Shown: piece after piece, positions 16,334-24,255 of the stretch
Numbering within the stretch: position 1 is the first letter of the stretch
How the letters are laid out: each line of letters opens with the position of its first letter
Assembly: GCA_028715215.1 (NCBI GenBank)
Contig: JAQUSF010000017.1
Coordinates: 1-42,374, forward strand
From: Candidatus Zixiibacteriota bacterium
Lineage (GTDB): Bacteria > Zixibacteria > MSB-5A5 > GN15 > FEB-12
DNA: 42,374 nucleotides
Reading direction: 5' to 3'
Program-made: the position numbers and the translations under genes
The notes under the pieces: generated by a model
Told to the model about the DNA's origin: nothing
What the model saw: the letters and a program-made list of their open reading frames with translations, nothing else
Databases searched by the model: none

Positions 16334-17472
16334 TGGCTTTTGGTCTTTACGTTCATTTTCCTTTCTGTAAAAACCGCTGTTCCTATTGCGATTTTTATAA
16401 AGAATTGCACAGTCCCGAGCTGGAAAAGGAATTTTATACCGCTCTGAAAATCGAAACAGAGCTGGTTGCCCGTAACCAGGCGGTGATTGACAATGAAATC
16501 GGCACCATCTTCATTGGCGGCGGTACGCCCACCCTGACCAGTATTAAAAGGTTGACCGACTGGCTGAAACTTCTTAAAAAACATTTCTCGCTGGCGCCGG
16601 ATATCGAGTTTTCCATCGAAAACAATCCCGAATTTGTGACGCCGGAGAAGCTTCAGGCTTTCAAAGACCTCGGTGTCACAAGGCCCGTTTACGGGGTGCA
16701 GTCCTTTAATGAAAAACTACTCAAGCTGCTTGACCGCAAGCATCAACCTTTCGCCGTTCACAAGGCGATATACCTTACCAATGTTATTGGTTTTAACAAT
16801 TTCGGTGTGGACCTGATATTCGGCCTGCCGGGACAGACTACCCGAATGCTTTCGGATGATATTGATCAGCTGGTTGACCTGGAACCGCCGCATATTTCGT
16901 TTTACCAGTTGACGGTTGAGCCGGGAACGATTCTGGCTGATAAAGTAACTTCCGGCAAGCTTAAGATGCCCGACCAGGAACTAAGCCTGGCGTTGTATAA
17001 GGGCGGCTGTCGTCAGCTGACCGACAGCGGTTATAAGCGATACGAGGTGTCCTCATTCGCTAAAGAAGGCTTTGAATGCCGGCATAATATGGGCTATTGG
17101 GAAGGCGGTGATTATATCGGCCTGGGACCCTCGGCGCACTCCTTTATACAGGGACAAAGATATGCCAATATTGCCGATATTCATATATATATTCAAAGCC
17201 TTAAACGGAAACAGCGTCCCCTGGTCAAAGAACGGATTTCTCACAGTGACCGCATGATGGAAGCCATCATGCTTGGCTTGCGGACTTCGCGGGGTATCGA
17301 CCGGCATCAGTTTGCTTCGCGTTTCGGGGTTTCGCTGGAGCAGAAACTGGACAAGGAGCAGTATCTTATTTTCCTGGAGTCGGGTCATCTGGTTTCCGAC
17401 CCCGATTCCCTCCGGCTGTCTGATGAAGGCATATTTTTAGCCGATGAAATTACCCGGCGGTTGATAAAGTAG
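16333..17472 (+). CDS. hemW: HemW-like radical SAM heme chaperone
   Basis: 379 aa. The [4Fe-4S]/SAM motif is CKNRCSYCDF (C12, C16, C19) with Phe rather than Cys after the last Cys-Asp. This CxxxCxxCxF form marks HemW rather than coproporphyrinogen dehydrogenase HemN. Other family stretches are IFIGGGTPTLT, ENNPEFVTPEKL, GVQSFNEKLLKLLDRKH, GVDLIFGLPGQT, the HemW HNxxYW motif in CRHNMGYWEGGDYIGLGPSAHSF, and a C-terminal HemN_C winged-helix part. It probably delivers heme to target proteins, fitting a genome rich in c-type cytochromes. It overlaps lepB by one base. Confidence 0.93.
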   Translation: MAFGLYVHFPFCKNRCSYCDFYKELHSPELEKEFYTALKIETELVARNQAVIDNEIGTIFIGGGTPTLTSIKRLTDWLKLLKKHFSLAPDIEFSIENNPEFVTPEKLQAFKDLGVTRPVYGVQSFNEKLLKLLDRKHQPFAVHKAIYLTNVIGFNNFGVDLIFGLPGQTTRMLSDDIDQLVDLEPPHISFYQLTVEPGTILADKVTSGKLKMPDQELSLALYKGGCRQLTDSGYKRYEVSSFAKEGFECRHNMGYWEGGDYIGLGPSAHSFIQGQRYANIADIHIYIQSLKRKQRPLVKERISHSDRMMEAIMLGLRTSRGIDRHQFASRFGVSLEQKLDKEQYLIFLESGHLVSDPDSLRLSDEGIFLADEITRRLIK

Positions 17473-17556
17473 GCTATTATCAGAGCCGGTTGAAATCTGC
17501 CGCGCACAATATTTTTTCACCTTAAATGTGTCGGGTTTCTTATACGGCTTTTGTTA

Positions 17557-17585
17557 TTGACAGATACCTGTTCATTTTATATAAT
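17557..17585 (+). promoter_or_regulatory. Consensus sigma-70 promoter
   Basis: TTGACA, exactly 17 bases, then TATAAT: both hexamers match the consensus perfectly. Transcription would start near 17592, leaving a leader of about 64 bases before the ATG at 17656. It indicates strong constitutive expression of the large secreted protein. Confidence 0.85.
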
Positions 17586-17655
17586 AAAGTACAATCGTTC
17601 ATCTTTATTTTACATCTCGAAAGCATACACATACAAACAATTCAAGGAGTGATGT

Positions 17656-20600
17656 ATGTTAAAGAAATTCGTTTCTTTACTAATCCTCACCTTATTTATG
17701 TTTTCTTTCATGGCCGTTACTGCCGGAGCGAAATCCAGGATTAAGGACGAACGCTCCGAAAAGCGGTCGCATTACGGCTTCATGTACGGTAAGAAGTTAA
17801 TGCCCATCCCCAGACAAAGTTCACCGGTTATGGTAAAGGATGATTATCGAGTCTCACTTGGCACTTCCGGTGACGGCAATTCCCCCGGCGCAATAGTTGC
17901 TCATACCTTGTACGAGATGCAACAGCCTTCATCGATGGGCCGCCAGATTGACTGGCGTAATCCCAATCCGCAAATTCATATGGCCTATACCCAGATGTTT
18001 GCGGTGGGTGGTCCCCGCTATGCGTCGTACAATGTTTATGACCCCGTTTCGGGTACCTGGCCTTTGACAGCCGATGTTGGCTGCCCTGTTGCGCCTTGGG
18101 GTTTAGGGATGGCAGGCGGTGCCAGTCTTGATGTAAGGCCTGATGGCGGGTCGGTTGTTGCCTGTCACTATCGGACAACCGAAGGTGAACTTGACGATTA
18201 TAACACGACGGTCTATATTGACCAAACCGCGGGCTCAGGTTTGTACTGCGGTTTTGGCAGTGGCAGTTCGGCTCCCAATGACTCGGCTTCCGCCGCCATG
18301 GAACCACCACCGGAATACATCTGGCCGAAACTTGAATACCATATAAACGGCTCTGACACCGTCATCTATGCCCTTTCATGGGAAATGGTGGAATATAATC
18401 TGGGGACACTGGTTCTTTTCAGAAATGTTGGTTCCAATTTACAGGGTTCGTGGGAGACCCATATTATTGATACAATTTTCTATCCTAATCATGCTATTGC
18501 CAGTTCCCGCGTTTCCACAAAAGTAGCCTGTTGCTGGCTGGAAGAAGCGGCTGAAGGTGTAGAGGGTAATAACGATGTCTGGTACTTGGTATCATACGAT
18601 ATGGGTGCCACCTGGAATCCATATTACAAAGTGAATGTCACTAATTACAACCCGTACGAACCGGGTTTTAGAGCCTGGATTGAGCTGTCCTGTTTATATG
18701 ATTCTAAAGACGATTTACACATTGTATGGAACGCCAGTGTATATAATGGGGATGGAACTGAAGCGGATTCAAGAAGTTGCCGACTATTTCACTGGACGGA
18801 GAATACCGATCTTATTAGCACCATTCACGATGCCACCTGGGATCCGATGTTAAATTGTGGTATGGGCGGGCCAAATGTTTTAAATATTGGTCATATAAGT
18901 ATTTCCGTATGCGACTCACTAGGGCTTGATGATCGATTATATGTTATCTGGTCTCAATGGGGCGATCCTGAAAAGGGTGATTCTACTGATTGCGCTGACC
19001 CCATTTTTGTAGGATTTGAGAAAGGTGCCAATGCTGATATTTATATGTCACAATCTAATTTGGATGGTCTTGCTTGGGAAGTCCCTTATAACCTGACCAA
19101 AACCAAAACACCAGGTTGTGACACGACAACAGGTAACGAGTGTGATAATGAAACCTGGTCGAGCATGTCACGTTATTGTATGGATAATAGAGACTGGTCC
19201 GGTTTGGACTGGTCAAGTGCCAGCGAGGCTTTAACTGTAAATCCACGACCCGATCAACCTGAAAAATGGCTTTTTCTAGATGTCTTTTATGTTAACGATG
19301 TTGCTCCCGGTTTATCCGAGCTTGTAGATTCCCGTTCTGAAAACGCAGTTAATTATAATGTTCCCTTAAAGTGGTTCCGATTACCATATGTTTATCGTAA
19401 AGTAGAGAGTAGAATGCATTTATCTCCACGTAAATTAAATTATCCATCCTATATTCGACATGGTGAACAAACTAAGTATTATGTAACTATAGAAAATATT
19501 GGTGATTCTGATTTAGTACTATCAGATATATATATTGAGAAGGTAACATATGAGGATGTTGATTGGCTGGGAATAGATCAAATAAATATGACCATATCTT
19601 GGGGTCCGCCTGATAATATTGATACATTAATCGTTACAGTAAATAAAGATGGTATAATTTATTCACCAGGGACTATTGTCAACCTTGTGGGCCGGGTTGC
19701 TCTTAAAAGAGTAATAGGGGACTATGGGTCATATGATACTACTTATCTGCCTGTAGATATCATGGTTGCTGATACTGTAGTTGATATTATATGGGATACT
19801 ATTTCTACCCTCAAAACGGATTTAGTTGTATCCAGCAACGGTAACATGGGTAAAAGCAATGATGGTTTTGTTAATATGGACTTTGCGAATAATTATTATT
19901 CCTTTGAATGTGACGATTCTTCCAATTATAATAATCGGTCATTAGACACAATCCCCGGGAATGCGGCGGTATATCTATATAGTGCCTCACCGGTTATATT
20001 ATCAGCTCAGATAGAAGGTCCTGATACTCATGTAACAGCCAGCTGGGCGATCTTTAACGAAGAACTGGAATCTCCCAACACATTCAAACCCGTTACCGGT
20101 GAAACACCAAGCGGGGTAAAATTATCTAAACCTGATGATTATTTTTTTCATCATGACTCACTTACCGGTCATTTAAGTTATGAAGCTTTTCATACCGGTT
20201 CTTTTGTTACGGTGGACTCTCACCTGGTGGTGGAGAAAACCTACTACGCTCCGATAGGAGAAACTTATAGCCAGCTTTATTCTTCCATTGTGTCCTTGAT
20301 GCGTATTTTTTCCTATGATGGACAGGCTCATAGTGGTTTAATAATTGGCGAAGCATTTGATTGGGATATACCATCCGACTCGGGTGTTTATAACTTTTCT
20401 GGAGTCATACCAAACTTAGACTTGATTTATATGCAAGGCGGTAATTGGACTGAACCACATGGTGACTCATTGCAATGTGTAAATAATTGTACTCGCACGG
20501 CGGGAGCGATTAGGGTTGGTTACTACACTCAAGCTGAATATAATGCAAATCCTGTCATGGCACATACCGAGCCCATCTGGGGAGGTTATGCAGAACTTAA

Positions 20601-21201
20601 TGAAACCTATGTCTATCCAAGGAAAGTACAAAGTGATTTTGAAGGTGACTATTATTACAAAAAAGAGGGCTTTTTACCCATTGAATTATACAGAAACATG
20701 GTGAATAATTCCGGTCTGAATGCACAACCTTCTTCAGTTATAAAAGACCAGCACATTGTATTAACCTATTTTAACAATTATACTCTCAAGGCTACTGATA
20801 GCTTATTAATCTGGACACTAATGGTGTCAAAACCCCCGATAATGAAGGATATTATTTATTCGACTGAAATTTATGATTCACTATTCTATGAAATCAATCG
20901 TGGTCGATCCTGGTTGATAGCTTCTTTGAGTTCATTGAAGACGAATTTCAAGAGTCACTACTGTATAGGCATGACGGGCAACGCTGATTGCTCGGCTTCC
21001 GAAGACCCGGATATTTCGGATATTACCCGTTTGATTTCGTTCCTGTATCTGCAGGGTGCCGAACTTTGCTGTGTGGCGGAAGCCGACGTTGACAATTCGG
21101 GCGGTAGCGTCCCAACGGTGGGTGATGTCGATATTTCCGACATTACCTATCTGATTGCGCACCTGTATCTTGACCATCGCGCTCTCAAACCCTGCCCGTA
21201 A
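17656..21201 (+). CDS. Large secreted protein with BNR-like region and C-terminal dockerin-like domain
   Basis: 1181 aa from ATG 17656, behind AAGGAGTG. A signal peptide is clear (MLKKFVSLLILTLFMFSFMAVTAGA). The N-terminal half has sialidase/BNR-like features: SYDMGATWNP is an Asp-box, and there are repeated WLEE, IVWNASVY and VIWSQWG strands, suggesting a beta-propeller, though no catalytic site is identified. Residues ~600-690 look like an Ig-type domain (TKYYVTIENIGDSDLVLSDIYIEKV). The last ~75 residues are a paired dockerin-like module: NADCSASEDPDISDITRLISFLYL and EADVDNSGG...DVDISDITYLIAHLYL. The gene is monocistronic with its own consensus promoter and terminator. Probably extracellular or cell-surface; substrate or partner unknown. 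Confidence 0.85.
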   Translation: MLKKFVSLLILTLFMFSFMAVTAGAKSRIKDERSEKRSHYGFMYGKKLMPIPRQSSPVMVKDDYRVSLGTSGDGNSPGAIVAHTLYEMQQPSSMGRQIDWRNPNPQIHMAYTQMFAVGGPRYASYNVYDPVSGTWPLTADVGCPVAPWGLGMAGGASLDVRPDGGSVVACHYRTTEGELDDYNTTVYIDQTAGSGLYCGFGSGSSAPNDSASAAMEPPPEYIWPKLEYHINGSDTVIYALSWEMVEYNLGTLVLFRNVGSNLQGSWETHIIDTIFYPNHAIASSRVSTKVACCWLEEAAEGVEGNNDVWYLVSYDMGATWNPYYKVNVTNYNPYEPGFRAWIELSCLYDSKDDLHIVWNASVYNGDGTEADSRSCRLFHWTENTDLISTIHDATWDPMLNCGMGGPNVLNIGHISISVCDSLGLDDRLYVIWSQWGDPEKGDSTDCADPIFVGFEKGANADIYMSQSNLDGLAWEVPYNLTKTKTPGCDTTTGNECDNETWSSMSRYCMDNRDWSGLDWSSASEALTVNPRPDQPEKWLFLDVFYVNDVAPGLSELVDSRSENAVNYNVPLKWFRLPYVYRKVESRMHLSPRKLNYPSYIRHGEQTKYYVTIENIGDSDLVLSDIYIEKVTYEDVDWLGIDQINMTISWGPPDNIDTLIVTVNKDGIIYSPGTIVNLVGRVALKRVIGDYGSYDTTYLPVDIMVADTVVDIIWDTISTLKTDLVVSSNGNMGKSNDGFVNMDFANNYYSFECDDSSNYNNRSLDTIPGNAAVYLYSASPVILSAQIEGPDTHVTASWAIFNEELESPNTFKPVTGETPSGVKLSKPDDYFFHHDSLTGHLSYEAFHTGSFVTVDSHLVVEKTYYAPIGETYSQLYSSIVSLMRIFSYDGQAHSGLIIGEAFDWDIPSDSGVYNFSGVIPNLDLIYMQGGNWTEPHGDSLQCVNNCTRTAGAIRVGYYTQAEYNANPVMAHTEPIWGGYAELNETYVYPRKVQSDFEGDYYYKKEGFLPIELYRNMVNNSGLNAQPSSVIKDQHIVLTYFNNYTLKATDSLLIWTLMVSKPPIMKDIIYSTEIYDSLFYEINRGRSWLIASLSSLKTNFKSHYCIGMTGNADCSASEDPDISDITRLISFLYLQGAELCCVAEADVDNSGGSVPTVGDVDISDITYLIAHLYLDHRALKPCP
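20973..21201 (+). other. Dockerin-like calcium-binding module (coding segment)
   Basis: Two ~30-residue units each have an Asp-rich loop and the DISDITxLIxxLYL helix, bracketed by Cys residues. The same module, with very similar wording, is N-terminal in the exported protein at 6673-7869. No cohesin domain is visible in the window. Confidence 0.75.
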
Positions 21202-21205
21202 GATG

Positions 21206-21566
21206 AAAAAAAGGAAGGAATAGCTCAGTTAAACCGGTTTAATTAATCGTCAAGAAATGGGAGCAATACAATTTATGAGTATTGCTCCTTTTTTAAAGTT
21301 ATTAAGCTGGACTTTTTAATAGTCAGGATTTGGCTTTTTTCATAACATGGCCACTACCCGACCTTAAAAGTCATACGAGTTTATCTCATAAACAGTATAT
21401 ACTTAAGCAGAATCAAAAATTAAAAAAATAACTTTTTCAAAATAATTTACGTAATGGATAGAGACCGGTTTGAAGGGTGGTCTGAAAGATTAAAAATCCG
21501 GCTATATACTGCGGATTATTTTGAATAAATTACCACTTGCGGGGTAACAGGTAAAAAGGAGATAAT
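21206..21566. other. Intergenic region downstream of the large secreted protein
   Basis: The region holds the terminator at 21260-21294. Beyond it, CAGTATATA (21393-21401) and TATATACTG (21503-21511) form a perfect but widely spaced inverted repeat. No gene or clear promoter was seen. Confidence 0.5.
21260..21294 (+). terminator. Rho-independent terminator
   Basis: GGAGCAATAC pairs perfectly with GTATTGCTCC (10 bp, 9-base loop), followed by TTTTTT. It ends the transcript of the 1181-aa secreted protein. Confidence 0.92.
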
Positions 21567-21956
21567 ATGTCTGGTGCAATTGTTCCATTAATCGCCGCAG
21601 CCGTCAAAAAGCGGCGGGAACGCGAGGAAGAAGATATGAGCCGTTACAGCAATGCTGATCTTGAGGGCTGGGAATTTAAAATTGTCCACTCTGCTTTTGG
21701 CAAGTTTAGTAATCCCGGAGCCATCCGGGAACTCTGTGAACAGGAAGCCAAAGCCGGGTGGGAAATGCTGGAAAAATTCGATAATTACCGGATTCGTTTT
21801 AAACGGCGGATTGAGAAACGCTCGATGGATCAGTTTCTTGAAAATGACCCATACCGCATCGAAACCAGAACGGCCGGTGTTTCGGTCATGCTGATATTGG
21901 GTGTGACCTTATTAATTGCCGGGATATTAATTACTTTAATTCTGGCAAATCATTAA
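21567..21956 (+). CDS. Small membrane-anchored protein of unknown function
   Basis: 129 aa from ATG 21567, behind AAAAAGGAG. The N-terminus is basic/acidic (AAVKKRREREEEDMSRY). A central conserved-looking segment reads LEGWEFKIVHSAFGKFSNPGAIRELCEQEAKAGWEMLEKFDNYRIRFKRR, resembling the DUF4177-like 'W-E-x-K-I-V ... G-W-x-L' fold. It ends in one membrane helix (about 104-126). It is 12 nt before the zinc-ribbon gene and likely in one operon with it. The DUF4177 resemblance is tentative and no function is known. Confidence 0.75.
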   Translation: MSGAIVPLIAAAVKKRREREEEDMSRYSNADLEGWEFKIVHSAFGKFSNPGAIRELCEQEAKAGWEMLEKFDNYRIRFKRRIEKRSMDQFLENDPYRIETRTAGVSVMLILGVTLLIAGILITLILANH

Positions 21957-21968
21957 GAGAATTGTTTT

Positions 21969-22370
21969 ATGCCGTTTTGTCCCAGATGCCGGTACGAATA
22001 TAAGCCGGGCGTAACTGTGTGCCCCGACTGCAATGAAAAGCTGGTCGATGCCCTGCCGGAAGAGGAAACTAAAGATGAGATAACGGAACACGATGACTGG
22101 ATAGAGCTGGCGCTGCTGACTTCTTTGCCTTCGGTGGAGATGCTTCTTGAAGTGTTGCGCGAGAAGAATATCCCGGCGGTTATTCAATCCGACACCGGGT
22201 ATTTCGGGACGACCGGCCAGATGGGACCTTCCTCATACCAGCCGGCTGGGGGAAAGTACTCGCTTTACGTGCCGGAGGCATTTGTCATCGATACCGACCG
22301 TGAAGCCGGACTCCTTCTGGGCAAGGAATGGGATGATGCGAAGCTTTATGATATTGAGGCGGAGGAGTAG
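21969..22370 (+). CDS. Zinc-ribbon plus DUF2007-like small protein
   Basis: 133 aa from ATG 21969. The N-terminus is a four-Cys zinc ribbon (CPRCRYEYKPGVTVCPDCNEKL, residues 4-25). After an acidic linker comes WIELALLTSLPSVEMLLEVLREKNIPAVIQSDTGYFG, then YSLYVPEAFVIDTDREAGLLL. This matches the DUF2007 'putative signal-transducing protein' pattern of a short ferredoxin-like fold. Second of three small genes transcribed together. Function is unknown; the zinc site is predicted from Cys spacing. Confidence 0.75.
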   Translation: MPFCPRCRYEYKPGVTVCPDCNEKLVDALPEEETKDEITEHDDWIELALLTSLPSVEMLLEVLREKNIPAVIQSDTGYFGTTGQMGPSSYQPAGGKYSLYVPEAFVIDTDREAGLLLGKEWDDAKLYDIEAEE

Positions 22371-22419
22371 CGTGTATTGTACTCGGTCTTAAGGTTTGAT
22401 AACTGAAAAAGGGAAAGCG

Positions 22420-22614
22420 ATGTTGAGTTTTATTTTATGGTTGATATTGCTGGCGCTGTGCTGGCCGCTGGCGCTTGTAGCTGTTATTCTTTTTCCGCTG
22501 GTCTGGCTTCTGGTGTTGCCTTTTCGCATTCTGGGAATGGCGGTAGAGGGGATACTGGAATTTTTAAGAGCCCTAATCATGCTGCCGTCGCGGGTGCTCG
22601 GAGGAAGAAGGTGA
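22420..22614 (+). CDS. Very hydrophobic small membrane protein (64 aa)
   Basis: The start at ATG 22420 (MLSFILWLILLALCWPLALV) lies 7 nt after AAGGGAA; the ORF-track TTG at 22396 is in the leader. There are two closely spaced hydrophobic helices (residues 3-34), then an amphipathic stretch and a basic tail SRVLGGRR. Unrecognised. It follows the zinc-ribbon gene by about 50 nt. Confidence 0.65.
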   Translation: MLSFILWLILLALCWPLALVAVILFPLVWLLVLPFRILGMAVEGILEFLRALIMLPSRVLGGRR

Positions 22615-22713
22615 CGTATTTGAATTTTTTATATTCAATCGTATTCCCCGGGTGGTAAAGGATATTTTATTTCACGCTTGCCTTGGTCAGTAAATTAATG
22701 TAGTCATACAACC

Positions 22714-23391
22714 GTGGGAAACCAGTCTTTTTTAAAAAACTGCTTTTTGTGTCATGGGCTGGATAAAAGTGAACTTGATACCCTGGCCCGTATCGCCATC
22801 GTCAGGAAGGTTGCATCCGGCGAGGTGCTTTTTTTAGAAGGCGACCCGGCGGCGGGCTTTTTTGTCCTATTGTCCGGCCGGGTGCGCATATATAAAGCCT
22901 CGCCCGAGGGCAAAGAGTTCACCCTGCACCATATTAGCCCGGGGCAGATGTTTGCCGAAGCGGTTCTTTTCCGAGGCAATACTTATCCAGCCAATGCCGC
23001 CGCCGTAGAAAATTCTCTGGTGGCATTCATTCCCAAAGACAAATTTATTTCCCTAATAACCACCTCGCCCCAGATATCCATGAAAATGCTCAGCTCCCTG
23101 TCCGGATTTATCCGCCAGTTCAACCAGCAGGTCGAGGACCTTTCCCTGAAGGAGGTTTCCGCCCGGCTGGCGTCGTATTTTTTGAAAAAAGCGGCCGGCA
23201 GCGGCAGTAATGTCTTTATACTGGATATCAGCAAGTCGGAGCTGGCGCGGATGCTGGGCACCATCAGCGCGACGCTGTCCCGCAACCTTAAGAAAATGAA
23301 AGAGTTAGGGATTGTCCGGGTTGACGGCCAGACCATCACTATACTTGATATGGACCGCCTGGCGACTCTCGCCGGGGACAATAAAATTTAA
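22714..23391 (+). CDS. Crp/Fnr-family transcriptional regulator
   Basis: 225 aa, GTG start. Residues ~18-120 form a cyclic-nucleotide-binding-type beta-roll (GEVLFLEGDPAAGFFVLLSGRVRIYKASPEGKEFTLHHISPGQMFAEAVLF). The C-terminal winged helix has the recognition region ISKSELARMLGTISATLSRNLKKMKELGIV. Two Cys sit near the N-terminus (NCFLCHGL), but FNR's four-Cys cluster pattern is incomplete, so it is closer to DNR/NNR-type or heme-sensing members. It lies directly upstream of the redox genes and of an FNR-like box at 23398, so it probably activates that operon in response to NO or low oxygen (inferred). Confidence 0.9.
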   Translation: MGNQSFLKNCFLCHGLDKSELDTLARIAIVRKVASGEVLFLEGDPAAGFFVLLSGRVRIYKASPEGKEFTLHHISPGQMFAEAVLFRGNTYPANAAAVENSLVAFIPKDKFISLITTSPQISMKMLSSLSGFIRQFNQQVEDLSLKEVSARLASYFLKKAAGSGSNVFILDISKSELARMLGTISATLSRNLKKMKELGIVRVDGQTITILDMDRLATLAGDNKI

Positions 23392-23397
23392 CCCCTT

Positions 23398-23411
23398 TTG
23401 ACTTAAATCAA
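23398..23411 (+). promoter_or_regulatory. FNR/DNR-type binding box
   Basis: TTGACTTAAATCAA differs by one base from TTGAT-N4-ATCAA. It lies 62 bases upstream of the ferredoxin start codon and 7 bases after the stop codon of the Crp/Fnr gene, the expected place for direct control by that regulator. Confidence 0.72.
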
Positions 23412-23412
23412 A

Positions 23413-23425
23413 GACTAATTTAGTC
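23413..23425. promoter_or_regulatory. Second small palindrome beside the FNR box
   Basis: GACTAA-T-TTAGTC is perfectly symmetric and starts one base after the FNR-like box. It may be a second operator half or part of the same regulatory site. It is short, so chance is possible. Confidence 0.35.
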
Positions 23426-23472
23426 CAATTTCCGATCTTTCTGACGTAATTATTTCTATGCAAGGAGATAAA

Positions 23473-24255
23473 ATGGCAGTCAGAAAGATTGTGAAGATAG
23501 ACGAAGAAAAATGTGACGGTTGCGGATTGTGCGTTCCGGCTTGCGCCGAGGGAGCGATACAGATAATCGAAGGTAAGGCAAAGATTGTCAATGAAAGGTA
23601 CTGTGATGGTCTGGGCGCCTGTCTCGGTGAATGTCCCCGGGGGGCGATTACGGTTGAAGAACGGGAAGCGATGGCTTATAACCAGGCCGCGGTCGAAAAA
23701 CACCTGGCTCTTTTGAAACGGAAACCTGTTCCTCTTCAAACTATTTCTGCCGGTTGCCCCGGTTCAACGGCACGTCAATTCAAGGCTTCGTCGACGGCGG
23801 CAGCAGAAAAATCATCTCCGGCAAGTGTCACCCGGTTGAGTCACTGGCCGGTTCAGTTAAGGCTTGTCCCGCCACAGGCTCCTTTTTTGAAAAAGGCCGA
23901 CATCCTGATCTGCGCTGACTGCGTACCTTTTGCCGTTCCCGATTTTCATGAACGGTATCTTGCCGGGCGGGCAGTGCTGGTTGGTTGTCCCAAGCTCGAC
24001 GATTTAAATTACTATTACGAAAAGCTGAAAGCTCTTTTTGCCGAGGCATCGCCAGGAAAAATAACGGTTTTGAAAATGGAAGTCCCCTGTTGCTCCGGTA
24101 TCGCCCAGGCGGTAATAAAGGCGCGTCATGAGGTCTGTGAACAGGTACCGGTGGACATATACACTATCGGGATTCAGGGCGGTTACCGCCGTGAATCCCT
24201 TTCTTCTAAACTCTCTATCAAGGAATTTAGTATCGATGACGGAAAGCGTTTATAA
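23473..24255 (+). CDS. 4Fe-4S ferredoxin-domain redox protein
   Basis: 260 aa. The start is ATG 23473 (MAVRKIVKIDEEKCDGCG) because AAGGAGATAAA precedes it; the ORF-track ATG at 23458 lies upstream of this ribosome site. Residues ~14-60 carry two [4Fe-4S] clusters: CDGCGLCVPACAEGAI and YCDGLGACLGECPRGAI. The C-terminal half (about 100-260) has further Cys in CADCVPFAVPDFHERYL, VGCPKLDD and VPCCSGIAQAV, a pattern common in small cytosolic ferredoxin-like proteins of anaerobes. It overlaps the next gene by 20 nt. Probably an electron carrier or redox sensor of the locus. Confidence 0.85.
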   Translation: MAVRKIVKIDEEKCDGCGLCVPACAEGAIQIIEGKAKIVNERYCDGLGACLGECPRGAITVEEREAMAYNQAAVEKHLALLKRKPVPLQTISAGCPGSTARQFKASSTAAAEKSSPASVTRLSHWPVQLRLVPPQAPFLKKADILICADCVPFAVPDFHERYLAGRAVLVGCPKLDDLNYYYEKLKALFAEASPGKITVLKMEVPCCSGIAQAVIKARHEVCEQVPVDIYTIGIQGGYRRESLSSKLSIKEFSIDDGKRL

